This document shows, one piece after another, positions 49,825-63,277 of a stretch of 64,000 nt of DNA; within the stretch, counting starts at the first letter, position 1; each line of letters opens with the position of its first letter. Under the pieces are notes generated by a model, which was not told the origin of the DNA, did no database searches, and saw only the letters and a list, made by a program, of their open reading frames with translations. The DNA is from Perca fluviatilis. Taxonomy: Eukaryota; Chordata; Actinopteri; Perciformes; Percidae. Position numbers and translations under genes: made by a program. The DNA is taken from the NCBI RefSeq assembly GCF_010015445.1, contig NC_053119.1, positions 23,311,883 through 23,375,882 of the forward strand, given 5' to 3'.

Positions 49825-52583
49825 CTGCTTTTCTTAAAAGCCACATCCTGAATCTCCATCCTCAGGGGGAAAGATTTACACTGTGGTTGTCCTTCAGGTA
49901 CACCATAAGAGTTCTGCATTACTGTAAATCCTCTATGCTTACAAACCCATATTTTTGACTTTTTACAAAAGGGAAAGAAGAAAAGAAGGTATGAAATCAT
50001 ATTAGTAGCTTCACAGAAATTTCAAATGTGCATCTACATTGCAGTGACTCATCTTGCGCAGACACAACAAAAACATCTGCAATAAACACATGGGACATGG
50101 AAAGTAAGTACACAAGGAAAACAAGAAAAAAAAATATCAGGAGGTGAGCTGTTCTTACACACTTTGTATTATTTGGCTGGATTCCACTGGGGTCTTAGGT
50201 AGAGGTTAATGGGGGCTTGAAGAGGGCAGCCAAGGCCAGGGCACTGGAGGAGGCAGTGGAAGGGGTTAAGCCAAGCCCTGCACATGATCCAGGTTAGCTA
50301 TATTCCGTTGGCCCCTATCATTGTGGCTTGAGTGAGCTGTGTAAGCGAAATTCAGGAGGTGAAAAATGATGGTCCATAGCCTTGATGGTACCAATGTTCA
50401 AAGAATTTCTGGAAATGTGAACAGTTTACAGACAATATCTAGGCCCTATTAACCTCCTGCAATTTGATTGTGGCTGTATCATTTTAAACTTGACTTTTGC
50501 AAGAATCTGGACAGTAACTTTACGGCATCCAGAGTGAACCAGAGGAGACGTTTGTAGCAGAAACACACAACAAACTGCAAGTAAAAGGATACAACTGTCA
50601 CCATATTTCTCTTGAGTTTAAAAAACACCAAGTGGTTTATTTCACATTAAGCTGTGATTCACGAGCTACATTGCTGCAATGCTGAAAAAATAGGACACAG
50701 TTCTATTTTGCAAGCAGCAACATAACTCAAAGCGGCAGAGCTTCGCAAGGCATAGCAAAGGGGAGTGAATGACTGTTGATGCTTTGACCTGCGGTTTGCG
50801 GTACATAAGCAAATGTAGGGTCAAGCTTGAGCTACACCATACTAGAACTACTAAAGCTTTATATTTTTAAACTTTGCCATTTGACTGTAGATAATGTGTG
50901 ACATTTTACCGTTTTCATGCGATGCATCATGGTCTGAAAATGTGTCATCTTCTAATCTGAACCTGGCCTGTCACTATAATATTCTTGGTGTTATTACACA
51001 GTAAGTAGGCAGAAATGTATTTTTTGAATAAGAGGTGCACATTACATTACATTGTAAATACAAATGATTGGAGAATGCTTTAATGGAAAAAATAATACTG
51101 GATTCAATGGGCAACTATTTGAACGCAGCAATGTGCATATTTGCAATTCCAAGCTGGTCATTATACTCAATTCATGCCGACACTGATACAGTTTTACCAA
51201 TCATTCTGTGACGGCCTATGCAGACGATTGGCTGGCAATAAACACCACCCACCTATCACAAGAGCCACCAATCTACAATAAATGATGCTTTAGCTTCTTG
51301 CGGCCAGAATAGTGTCAGCTAACACATCATCAGCATTCCTGAAGTCTTGCCCAGTTCAAAGTTCTATTTAAACTGCCATAATAACACAATTGTTGAAATG
51401 GGCTGAACGAAATATGAAATGAAACGGGAGAAGAATGGAATCCAGTCTGATATGCTTGGTTTCAGAGAGGAAGGAATTGCCTGTCTCGCCTTGTTTACCG
51501 TACTTAGGCAAAATAAATCATAATGCTGACAAACGTACATTTCTTTCCAATCTACGAGCATATAATGTCTTTGTGTGGTTTCTTGTCACAGGGCACTCTG
51601 TCAGATGCAATTACGTACAGCAAACATTCTTCTTAGAAATAAACAATTCACAATAGAGGTAGCAATACACTCGGGTTAAACTGTTGCCCTCTGGGCTGCA
51701 TTTAATGTTGTTTACTTTGCAATGTAGTGAATGTGTGCATGGTACGTCACAATAACATGTCTGAGATTTGGCAATTTCACTGACCTTGGAAATAACACAT
51801 GGCCTGACCAACCAGATATCAACATGTCTGTGTTTCATGCTCAATATCGAAGGCCATGTGTAGACTACATTCAGTAAGAGCACAGAAAATTCCTTTGCAG
51901 TGCATTTTAGTTTTGACAACAAAACTCCCCACGGTGGTATCCTGCAGGTCTGTCATGGACTCATTGCTGCAGATTCTTTAATACAGGTGTTAATAAAACA
52001 AGACAAGATTAGACTTGCCAGTGGTCTGAAAACATTAACATTTACTATGAAAGCAGTAGACAACAAGGCTTCCAGATGTCGTCTTTCTACAAAGCAGGTT
52101 TCCAATGAGCTCGATCCAACAGCACAAGGCTGGACAAGGCAGAGAAAAAAAACATGTTTTAGTCAGTGGCATTTCTGTCAAGCAGGAGATAAAATCAGTA
52201 CAAACATGTCTGATGGAGAGGTATGCATGGATTTCCTGGAACAGAATAGCCCAACAAAACTGTTGCTGAAATAAAAACCTGATGCTCATATACAACTGTC
52301 GCTCTATAACAAAAAGAGCAAGAATATTTGGTCACCATGAAAACAGGTATTTGTTACCAGTTGATTCTGAAGAATTACTTCATTTGACAAGACGTTTTCT
52401 TTAAGATTCTAAGACTTATGGGAGAGAAAACCTCCTATGTGCTACGGTTTAAGGTCTGATTCCTGTCATGACATACACAATTTAACACTCACATCCCCAC
52501 TAGCAGGTGATGGCAGCATTGCAATGCTGCTGCTATACTGTGTGGTATACTGTAGGACATTCCGAATTAGCAGTGGTTTGTAT
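49821..52583. other. Intergenic, no recognised gene
   Basis: Unique AT-rich sequence. A 124-codon open frame at 51900-52274 has no recognisable domain. No transposon ends were seen. Confidence 0.45.
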
Positions 52584-52740
52584 TTAAAGTGCCCATATTA
52601 TGAAAAAAACACTTTTTCTTTTCTGGTGCTTCCACACACATACAAACTTTGAAAAAAATCCATCCATGCTGTTTTGAGTGAGATACAGTTTCTGAATGTG
52701 TCCTGCCTTCAGTCTCCTAGTGAGCTGTTCAAAATTGGCC

Positions 52741-52762
52741 CGGATTGTGACGTCACAATCCG
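52741..52762. promoter_or_regulatory. 22-bp perfect palindrome with a CRE core
   Basis: Half-site CGGATTGTGAC meets its exact complement, giving TGACGTCA (the CREB/ATF consensus) at the centre, 52748-52755. It lies inside the MITE, so every copy of the family could spread such a site. Binding is not shown. Confidence 0.85.
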
Positions 52763-52800
52763 AAACGAGCTGGCTAACCATAACCGTTAGCTCGTAGCAT

Positions 52801-52848
52801 GCTAACGCTAATGCTAATGCTAACGCTAATGCTAACGCTAATGCTAAC
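52801..52848 (+). repeat. (GCTAAC/GCTAAT)8 array
   Basis: Eight 6-base units GCTAAY in tandem. Eleven-base inverted words (GTAGCATGCTA at 52795-52805 and its complement at 52851-52861) flank the array. The minus-strand frame gives an Ala-Leu run that is an artefact. Confidence 0.93.
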
Positions 52849-53287
52849 GCTAGCATGCTACCTTGTTCTCAATAGCAAAGCACTGCTACAACACACACAA
52901 TTTCACCATAATCTACAAAAGAACTACTTACATGCGCGCCCTCATTTAGAAGTCTCCCAGCTAATCCTGCCTTGTAACTGACCAAAGTTGGAGAAACAGG
53001 CTTTCTGTTACTGTCTCTAGAGTTAGCTAGCTGACACGGTCTACATCTGAGCTACTGCGCATGTGCGAGTGCAATCAAAGATAGTACAGAAGAAGAAGAA
53101 GAAAAGAGGTCTCACTCTGTAGCTAAAACAGAAACCAGGTGAAAAGAGGATCTGCAGCAGTGAGAGAGAGCTGTGCAGTACAACAAAAATATGGTGTTTT
53201 TTGAAAATTAAACCATGTAAACCTATTCTGGTACAACCGTAAAATACAGTTATGAACCTGAAAATGAGCATAATTTGGGCGCTTTAA

Positions 53288-56200
53288 GTTCCATGTATTT
53301 TTTTTTCTCGCGATATTCCATTCCATTGCATTACCCTAAAATACTTGTATAAATGTCACTCTAAATCCTCATGCTGCCTGCCATTATTCAACATCTCCCC
53401 ATGACGTTGAATGATTATGGATAGTTTTACAATAGGTAATGGTAAGTCAAGTTAAATGTCACATAATTTACAAAACACCAATGTGCGCCAAACAAAAACC
53501 ATGTTATTGTCCAGCTGTGGTCAGAGCGTCAGCTTCCCAGGAAACAAGCCTAAAAAGGCCAAATATTGCTGGATTTGTGGCCAGGGCCACACTGCAGTTT
53601 GGCCATCACATGTGTCATAGATATACCCAATCCCCTGATGATGGAACAGTGTGTCCAGAGCTGGACTGAAAGGGAAAGCTCTCTGAGGTCAGGGGAGTAT
53701 AATGCACTAGCTTGCTCTCAAATAAAACTGGTTTGTTTTTCTTAAAAGGAGGTTGAGGTTTTTGGGTTTCCGTCAATCACCCCCACACCACACCACCTCC
53801 ACTCCTCTCCGTTTTTTACAATGGAAGCCTTATGGTGTGTGCATTTTGACCTTTTATATTTTAACCCAAGGTGGTGATTGGCAGAAAACTTGTTTCATGT
53901 GACTGGAGCTCTGGTTTGGCCCACCTAAATGTCAGCTGTGTATAAATTTGGTGAAGAGTGGACAGCATACAAAGTGCAAGAATATTACACAGAATAAACA
54001 GCATAGTGTACGTAATTATTTTTGCAAAGACAGACAATTTAAAAACAGCCAATGCAGAAGTTTATAAGTAGGGTCATGGGGGGCATTTCATATTTCATAA
54101 TTTGACTTTAGAAATAAAAAAAACTAACAAATCTCTCAACATCCACTGAGACAAAATGAGACAGAAAAGTCATTTTCAGTCTTGATAAACAGTATGGTCA
54201 AAAACAAGAAAGAAAATTGAGTCATCTCATTTTATAAGGTCATCCATGAGAAGACGTTATATTTTTCTAAGCTTAATTAAAGAGTTGTATGTTGCTCTCA
54301 ATTCACATCGAGAGATTACACTTACTGTAACTGTGAATCTACTTTCTTAACCTGGAGAGAGCACGCATCCAAAATAGTTAAAACTCATTGGGTGTAATGG
54401 TCAGCAATGGTCAGTAATGGCCGGTGGTTTGGCAAGATCAGCTCCTTGTTACACAGCTCTTCCTGTCCACACACATACTGTATAATAAAGACTTCCTCAA
54501 CAGATTGGAAACCACTCCGCTCTCACCAGCACTCTTAAGTTCCTCTTTCTCTCTCTACCCCCTCTTCCATTCTTACTTTCTTTCATTCTTGCTTTCTTGC
54601 TTGTTTCTCTATCTCGCTCCTTCCTACATACTGACCTTCCCAGGCTGGCCTGGGTCTTTATATTTCAGGCTTTGAGGCTAGATCTGAAACAAAAGCAAAA
54701 TTATGGGTCTGGTTTGGCTTGAGGAGAGCGCAGTGACCCCGGCATGTGGTTTTCTTAGGCCAGACCAGAGAGAGGTGAGGTGGGGAGAAGAATTTGTGTG
54801 AATCTAGCTGTGTATTTGAAGAAAACCCCAACCACAGCTAATTTGAATGTGTCATTAGCAGGAGGGGGTGATCTAAACTTGGGCTGGCCAGTGATAGAGT
54901 GAAATCCACATACTACCAAAGACACCACTTGTTTTTTCCTTTTTTTGTTGAGAGATTTTTAGGGGGAACATAGAGGCCAAAGCCTCGAGGGTAAGCACAC
55001 TACTTGTCACCTCATAAATCTTCTCACCTCCTCATCACTTGACCAAGTCATGAAACGGTTGTTTCTTGAAGCTATTATGACTTCTATCACTTGTTGCTCT
55101 GGGTCATCACCATCAAATGCGAAAGAGTGGACTGGTATAATCCAAATCTTGATGGGTGTTATTGTCACACAGTCGCATTTACCACATTGTCCTTATTCAA
55201 TCAAAGAATACACATTTTGAAAAGAGAGAGATTATTGCAGGTGTTCCAACAAAAGGCATTGCTTTATTCATGTTTTAAAGACAAAGCAAAGACCTTGGTC
55301 ACATGGGTCCATACTCCAAAGTGCATAGCATGTCCCATTGTTGGTATACATGACACAGAGGCGTTCCAATGAAACAGATATAAATGGAGAATGGTGTATT
55401 TTGAGACCTTACGCAGATGGATCACCCTAAAGTAAAACAATCAGTGAAGAAAATTCACAGTTTCTTCCTGTGTCTCTTAGAGTTTCCTACAGTGGGCCTG
55501 CATCGTACTGTGTGGTCTTGAACCCTATTTAGACCTAGTGGGTGACCACTGTACAATTAGGTATGCCATGTTTCACAGCAGCAGCAGAAAGTGGAATTCC
55601 TGTCAATGGAGCAGACCTTCTCATGTTTACTGCTCACATATTCTTCCTACCATCCATGGCACTGCACCCAACCTGGCTTATGGTTGATTGTATCATGCAG
55701 TATGAATAACACAATTATAAAACCCCACAAAACACACCATGTTTATATAACTGCAGATCCTCCAAGGAAAGGACTTACTACATGCAAAGATGAAAGTTGA
55801 TGCCCCAGATGGCAATTTCAAAGCTAACATAGATATATGTTTCTTGGCTTAAAGGTGTTTGACATAGCTAACGGTTAACACGGTTTCATGTCAGAGGGAG
55901 AAAAAGATCAGCATATTGTAGATCTTCCTGATATAATAGTCATGTAGATTTTATACATATAATGTAGATAAACAACACAGCGTGCAATCTTTAACACATT
56001 ATGTACATCAAAATTAATGGGAATGGCACCCTTCAGTGTTTTTATCCTTCCTCATCTGCCTAGAAGCCAATAAACAGAATGCCTGTCAAAATGTACATAT
56101 GTATGTAAGTTTAAAAGTATTATTTCTACGTTTTGCCTAAGGAAAAAACAATAATACATTGAACCATCCAGGGAGGCTTTCATCAGGCCTTTGAGAAGAC

Positions 56201-57639
56201 AGTGTTAGCACCATAACACAGTCTTGAATTTGCCAAGTATTCTGCGTGTTTATAAATTTTGGTCAGTGACTGCTGATAAATGACAGTTAAGGATATCAAA
56301 ATTATGATTTTAAGGAGATGTGCAATTTGGGGAGAAAATTAACAACAATGGAGAGAAATCACATTACAGTTATAATCCCCTATGCCAAATGGTGCCATGC
56401 TTCATTCATAATGGTGGAGAGGAGACTTGAAGCATCGAAGTGTAGAGGGTGGTCTTATACCCGTGACTGTCTTGAGAAAACACAGCAAAAAGCCACAGCT
56501 CTGGAATCACATGTTAAAATCATTACCGTACAAGACTCCTTACCACTGCAACCATGCCCTAACGAGAAATCTATCCATGCTGCTGCTCACTGAGTGGAGG
56601 TTTGGTGACAGACTCTTGCGTGAACTACTATTGCTTCATCACCCTGCAGCACAATTGCACATCCTTGAGATTAAGCTAGAGAGGCCTGCATGTGCGCTTA
56701 AGCAAAGGCCAAGCAAACACGATGGCTTCTCAGAATCCACAATGCGTTCAAACTGGGCCCTCTCACTCTCCTCTTCAATTACAAAATACCGCACACGCAG
56801 TCCATTTCAAAACACAGCCGGCATCCATAAATTGTAGAAACCATTGACTGATTGGCAATGAGCTCTTTTTCAAATAAAGAGATCTCTTTAATCTACCTAC
56901 TTTTGCTCAAGTGGTCATTCAAAAGTGGTAACATTGACAGTCTGATGAGATCAAAATATATTTTACAGGTGATTTCTCTCTTGAAACATGCACACTTTAG
57001 TCCTTGACCCAATATCAGCAAGAAATCTTAATGTCAAATGTATTCTCATAGGTTTAAAACTTATTCTCAGCCTTTCCTAGAAACAAATGGATGGCTTCCT
57101 GGCAGGTCCATCTGTTGGATAGTAGTGATTCAACGGGTGACCGGTGGTCACAGTCGGTACCACCCTCTTCCCACTCTTGCTGTCTATGGCCAGAACGTGC
57201 TCTGTGTAAAGGGCTGTGTGTGGTCCATGGAGCTCCCACGAAAGTCCAGTGCTGTCCAAAAGAATGCCAATGCCAAATCCACAATGTACGTAAAAACGTA
57301 ATAACATTTCCTTGAATTTGGAAAATCATAATTTGAAGAATATACAGAACGACATCTACTCTTCTAGAATATACCGTAAGTATTTTCATTGGATTGTGCA
57401 TGTGTCAGGGTCCCTGTCAAAGTATTGTTTTTCACTTTTTGTGCCACCAAAATACAATAAGAAACAATTTTCAACAATTAGGAAAACATTTGTGTCTTTA
57501 GTCCAAATAGATTCACATTCAAATGTAACTCACAAAAAAACTATTTTTACATTATGATGATTATTAACTCAGTGACTGTGATGATAAGACAGAACAATGA
57601 AGCAGACTATTATGATTACATTTTCTGGGCTGAAATACT
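53288..57639. other. Long intergenic stretch, no recognised gene
   Basis: No transposon terminus, RNA gene or coding domain was identified. Frames of up to 136 codons (56427-56837) lack known domains. A CT-rich patch lies at 54540-54630. Confidence 0.4.
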
Positions 57640-58300
57640 TTCCCGTCCCTGTTTTCATGTCTCAGAGGAGATGGCAAAGGCTGCTTATTCATCTTGTGCG
57701 TTCCCCAGCACACAACGTCTGCTCTTAATTGTGGGAAGGAGAACATCAGCAAGACTCATTCTATTCTTCATTTCATCCCACAGACACACCAGAAAACAGC
57801 TAGTAGTTTCTGCAAGCTACATTTTCCACGGGAGACAGCCACAAGCCCAAAGCCTGTGAGCACAAACAAATGTGGAGCACAAACATGCCTTTTAATTGAG
57901 AAGGCAGATGGTCCCATCGCAGGCGGGACAGCAGTGAGAAGCGACTGTGGAAAACAAAGCATCGGTGGTGAACAAGGCCCTCCATTTCTGCCACTCCAAG
58001 TGGGAGACAGGGTCTGGGGTTGGAACCCACAAGACTCAAACAGAAATCACCATTGTTGCCTCAGCGAGACACAGAGACAGACCAATTCACAGGAACAAGT
58101 TGTATTGGGTTTCCGGGGGGAATGTTGTTTATCCACTTCATCATCATTGTTGTGTTTGTCTTCTGCTGTTTCTTTGATAGTTTTGGGAATGAAGCCACGT
58201 CCATTCCGACCTGAAATCCCAAATGCAAAGAGATACTGGGGGAACAGTTGGTTAAAACACAACATTTAAACTAAAATAAACACAGCAGAGACTCTGGAAG
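57640..58300. other. Region of the longest open frame (191 codons)
   Basis: The frame 57694-58269 (+) is the longest in the window, but its predicted peptide has no domain or transmembrane pattern that I recognise and overlapping frames exist on both strands. Without a promoter, splice context or homology it is not called a gene. The stretch is repeat-free and of medium GC and could equally be conserved non-coding sequence. Confidence 0.35.
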
Positions 58301-59329
58301 TGATCTTCGGAGTGATTATCATGTAAACGCTAATTTGTTGGTAGTCTTGGTAGTAATTTCAGGAATTCCACTGGTTAAAATGTTCCGAAGGAATTCCGGT
58401 AACATGTATGAAAATGTTTTCTGGGATTATAGTGAAGTATTCTGAGGAACTAAATCTCCCCTAAAGATGCCTTCTCTCCCAGACTGATCATAGTAACTGG
58501 ATCCTCTGTTTAATAGTTTGCTGTAGCAGGAGACTGACTGAGTGGTTTCCATTCCGCTGGGCTGTAACCGATTGTCCCAGTGACCACAACAAAGGGTAAA
58601 AAGGGAAGGAGGGTGAGGGGATAGAGAATAACTTGGGGCTCAGTATGGATTGGAGAACCCTGAGTTAAATGACTCAATGGCTTCCAGAGTCTCCTCTTGC
58701 TTAACTACATTTTAACCCCAATCTTATCTGTAGCATCTGCTTTATCCTTACCACACAACAAGTCAAGGCTGTCTGATACATAGTTTGTATAACATCATCA
58801 TACACACAGGATACGGTGTCTAACAACCAGTCTGGTTTCTCTGAACTTTACACTAATAGGTCAGAATGAAGAAGGCTTGATCTATTTAATTCACCCAGAC
58901 ATGAGAGGAAACAGAAAAATACATCATCACAGCGGTCTACCAACAATGTAGGCCATATGTCCATTAAGTAGGCATTTCTTTCTGTTTTGTGAAATAGATG
59001 TGTGTGTTCACAAGGGTGACTGCTATGTCAACAGATGTATGGTGTACAGAGTGTGTCATGGTGATGAAGTGGCATTAAGTTCACAGACCTGCTTGACGGG
59101 CGTCCGTACTGTAGCCGGTAACCATTAACCAAACCTACTTTGTGCAAATAACCTAGTATCAATGCAGGAAACATTTTGATGGATATCCCCAACGCTCTGA
59201 AGTTACAAAGGCAGAAAACACCCTGTTGAAAAACAAAATGTGACATATTAATTATTTTTGGCAATTGTAAGCTACATTTAGTCACACAGTAAAGCTCCAT
59301 GCCAGTGTGCCAGATTCAAAGACCTTCCA
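58301..59329. other. Intergenic, nothing recognised
   Basis: Unique sequence; no gene, terminus or array. Confidence 0.45.
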
Positions 59330-59720
59330 CTCATTAATATCACAGATGACCTTTGTCTCATTGTGGTTCCTGGAACCTAAATCACCCCATAATTGTGCAC
59401 ACAGTCAAATGGAGCATTGAGCAGGCAGAGATACAGGGATGTTAATGGGAAAGCAGGCAAAAGCATTGTGGCTGTCACCAAATTGAAAATGTGCCTTTTG
59501 ACGCCTTAAGTCCTTTTCCCCATGATGATGCCTCTGAACAATTGGATAATTAATTCCCTGAATCTCTTTTCTTAAAATGTGAGTGTACGCAGAGACAGTG
59601 GTTTAGAAACAATGACATACAGATGTGCTCTGGAAGATTGAGCCTTGCCATTACAAACCCATAAATAGTATTTCTATCAAAAAACTTTTTTTTCTCATTG
59701 AGCTCAGGCAAAATCAATTA
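59330..59720. promoter_or_regulatory. Candidate conserved non-coding element
   Basis: Non-repetitive sequence rich in developmental factor cores: ctcattaatatc, cataattgtgc, gggatgttaatggg, and a SOX-like GAACAATTGG at 59536-59545 directly followed by ataattaattcc. No open frame crosses it. This is the strongest-looking candidate of its kind in the window, but it is still judged by eye. Confidence 0.28.
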
Positions 59721-62160
59721 TAGCTTTTACTTTGTCTCATTGCGGCTGATTTATTCTTCACTTCCCTTTTAAGACTGGGATTGGTTCAGACTGAGTATGT
59801 TAGCAGGCTCCTTTTTGTCTTATTCAAATCTGCTTCACACATGTGTGTTATGATTGTGGCAATTCCAAAGCCAGACGCTTTCTTAGATTTTGTTTGTAAT
59901 GTCCTACCCAACATATTTCTCGGCTAATAGGAACGCCGCAGTTTAAGCTTGGTTCATTACAGATTCTGTTGAGTGATTTGATGACGAGTTATTGGGTGTG
60001 ACTGATTCTGACCACTGTAAGTGATGATTCTAAGTGTCAAACTCAAAGGGCAAGTGCAAGTGAGTTCCCCACCATTCCATACTTGACACCTCTGAACAAA
60101 ACATACAGTACGTAATGGTTCCACACTAACAAAATCCACTGACAACTCCCTATGTTTGCAGAGCAAATCTCCTTTTTCCTCATGTATTCCCTGTCTGGTC
60201 ACTGCTTCGAGACCCAAAGACATCTGAGATGGTGCAAAGGTGTCCACTGAGGGGTGACAGTTGGGTGTGTGTACTCAGCCACAGACAAAACAACACTTTG
60301 GCAGACATAGCGAGCTCCCAGCTCATTTTCAAATACAATGAAAGCTCAAACATTCGAGGTCTGAAGGCCACTTATGTCAGTGAAGCCTTTCGCAGAAAGT
60401 CCGCTGTGAAATCATGGTCATTGTCAGATTATATAGCTAAAGTCCTCAAGGGCCAAGCCTCACTGCTGGACCAGTTTTTCAAAGTGCAGACAGCTATGAC
60501 GTAGGTTCGATATGCATATAGAATCCCCTTATAATCCTTCAACTGTACTGAAACTGTGGAAAACGGCATATGCGCCTTATCATAGCAATTCAATGCATTT
60601 ACTTCTTTAAAAATAAAATATCATTGCTTTAACTTTTAGGAAAGCTCAGAAAAAAAGCTCCTGTTTTTTCAAGAAACCACTTTTTGAAGTGTTATTTCCC
60701 ATTACTGCATATTTAAATCTCACTATGTCTCATGGAATAGGGATAGTTTCCTCAATAAAGAATTCACTTTTTATCTTTATTAGGAACACACTTGTTTTAA
60801 ATGTCACAACAGGCAATAAAAGTTGAGCAAATATAGAACAAATAAATGCCACGTTAAAATTACCCATTTTATTTGAGAAAAGATGACTTTACAGTCTAAG
60901 GTCAGTGACTATTTTAGGTGGCCATCACACCACGTTCATATGTGGTTGGATTTGTTTCCCTTCCTTGCCGATGATATGCATCCACTTTAGCACCATGGAC
61001 GTCACAGTGTGTTCTGAGCTGCTTGTAACAACAGAGAGACTGCACGCTGAATTTTCATGAGTAGAGCCTCGGCCTATATTCCCAAATGTGATTGATCCAC
61101 TGTGTACTCTGGCAACAGGTTGAGTTCAGTGGCGGTTGTAAATGGTTACATTTGAAATCTGTAAGTTATGTAGTGGCACACTTGTGTGCTTTGTGTTTTT
61201 CTTTGGGTCAAGGTGGAGCCCCTGTATAATTGGTGGACTGTCTATCAACCTAAACCTCAAAAGATTTGATTGATTTAAGGGGAGGCATTAATAGGCGTCC
61301 CATATCACAAAGACTGTATAGAACGTGTCATGAAATATAGAGTTGTGGAGCCAATCATTTATGATCCTATTTTGGGTGAAGGTCCCAGGTCCCAGTAGAC
61401 TTTTTTGTAACATTCACATCAGATTCCCACATTGGTTTTTGTGCAATCCAACACTTTGTCAGGCTTAAGTCAGAATCTTATAGGCTTTTAATGTACTATA
61501 TATGTCCAAGTGGAATATATTTAAAAATGATGGGCATAAATTTCAGTAAGTTCAGATTTTATTGCAAAGTCTGTCCTACTAGATAGAAGGCTGAATTTAT
61601 GAGGGGAAAAGTAAAAAAAAACATTGGTCTATAGCTGACTGTTTCTGCCATTTTAATGTAAGGTGGTGACAGTTGTCCAGGGAAATACATTGTTAAAACA
61701 CTCTGGCTGTGCAGTGTTGTGTTGTGTGTGTCTGCCATCTATTGGACTTCTATGAAACACCACTTTGCAAATTTCTTTAAAAGCAGTGAGTGAACACTTT
61801 TTGACACAGGTGAAATATGTCTAAAAAGTGCTTATCAGTGGAGATAGTCAATGGTAATTTGTTTATGGTTTATTAACATTTACAGCATGATACTTAACAC
61901 ATGAGCCAAGTTTGCAATAAGTAGGCATCTAGACAAAACGTATCACCTTCTGAAATTTAAAAGATGTAAATTATCTTTTTTTTTTCAACTATGATATGTA
62001 CTGCAACGATTAGAATCTCAGGGAGACGTGAGCAAAACCACAGAATGTTGGTAGTGCCCATCTACATGAAACCTTTTTTTGTGTTCATGGTAATGAGGAA
62101 CAGTGGTTTGTAAAATAGAGGAAAAAAATAAATACCCCAAAATGTATTAAAAGAACTCAC
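59721..62160. other. Intergenic, no recognised gene
   Basis: AT-rich unique sequence. Bases 60960-61110 have moderate complexity and may be regulatory. No transposon ends were seen. Confidence 0.4.
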
Positions 62161-62700
62161 TTATATCCTATAACATGTGTTGCGGTGGGAGCCGGGGTAT
62201 GACGCCAGGAAAAAGAGGGAGTGGGTGAGTGCAGAAGTCGGCCGAGCACGTGCCTCCTGAGGTCCTCTGGTCTCTGTCTGGGATCAGTCCACCTCACCAA
62301 CCCCTGGGCTAGACTCCCATCAGCCCCATACCCTATCTACTCTGGGCCAGACACCACCATGACCACTTGTATTGAGAGGCCTGACCACCATTGTGCCACA
62401 GCAGAGTACACAAACAAACAGAGTAGACACACAGGTCTACTCCTCTGCCATTACGTCGACTCATCAAGCCCACTGTCGGCTTAGTCATACCATAGGCCTC
62501 CAGTGCAAGCAGCTCCCTCTTGGCTTTGGATGGAGAATCTGGCAGAAGAAATTTGCTCATTTGTCCCCACACATGTATGTGGTTTGGTAACGCTGCTAGG
62601 GACTGCTGCCCCAGCCTTTCTTACTGTCCAGATTCAAAGCCAGCCAGGCCTTTCCTGGGTAATGTCCTCCCACACAGTCTGGCTATGTTGCTTTTTTCTT
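62161..62700. other. GC-richer block of unknown nature
   Basis: Compared with its surroundings this block is markedly richer in G and C, with open frames on both strands (79-139 codons) but no recognised domain. A non-coding RNA exon, a decayed gene copy or a regulatory block are all possible. Confidence 0.35.
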
Positions 62701-63246
62701 GTTCATATTCAGCTGTTTACGTCCTTACAATGTTTTTTTTGTTTTTTTTGATTTTGGTATGCAGCATTGTTTCGTCTTGCAAACAATTCAGAGCCAATTC
62801 AAAGTGTTTCTTCAACTATGAAATTTACAGTCTCTCATTTGAGGCTGATAAAATAGAATTGCTTTTTTTTTTTTTTAGAAGAGAGCATAGACAATGTACT
62901 GATTCATTTCTTCTTTTAACTTTCACAAAGTGGCCCTAAATCTGCTAGGTATGTACAGCTCTTTCCGTAAATTGTATGCTTTTTCCTCCTTCAAAATAGA
63001 TCAAAATGGACACGTTACTTTCTTCTGATTAGCACAGCATTTGAAAGATATAAAAATGTGCCAAAATGCCAGGAAAAAAGTCGTTCCAACTATTTTTCAA
63101 ACCATGGCCGTTTGGAATTTAGGATTTAATTATCACATAAGTTAGGTTACTCAGGCTTACAAGTAAGAGAATTGTATTAGAAGCATTAGAAAACATGTAC
63201 CATATCAAACATTGGCTAAGAGTGTGGTTTTAAGATTCTGGAGTAA
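62701..63246. other. T-rich intergenic sequence
   Basis: Includes two T-runs separated by G near 62730-62750 and a (T)14 run at 62863-62876. No gene is seen. Confidence 0.5.

Positions 63247-63271
<25 letters not shown>
63247..63271 (+). repeat. (AC)n microsatellite, about 25 bp
   Basis: An uninterrupted AC dinucleotide run. Confidence 0.93.

Positions 63272-63277
<6 letters not shown>

Larger units (their letters stand above)
52588..53283. mobile_element. 696-bp MITE, TTAA-flanked
   Basis: Ends AGTGCCCATATTATG (left) and, reversed, AGCGCCCAAATTATG (right). TTAA flanks both sides (52584-52587 and 53284-53287). The terminal match is only about 16 bases, unlike the foldbacks elsewhere in the window. 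The inside carries a 22-bp CRE palindrome and a (GCTAAY)n array. No transposase, so non-autonomous, piggyBac-like by target site. Confidence 0.85.

Noticed and set aside
57694..58269. Longest open frame, 191 codons, plus strand
   Set aside because: No domain, no coding bias apparent by eye, several overlapping frames on both strands, no homology that I recognise. This length can occur by chance in 64 kb.
60490..60520. 'ggttcga' word considered as a tRNA/SINE B box
   Set aside because: No A box at the right distance upstream and no cloverleaf can be drawn.
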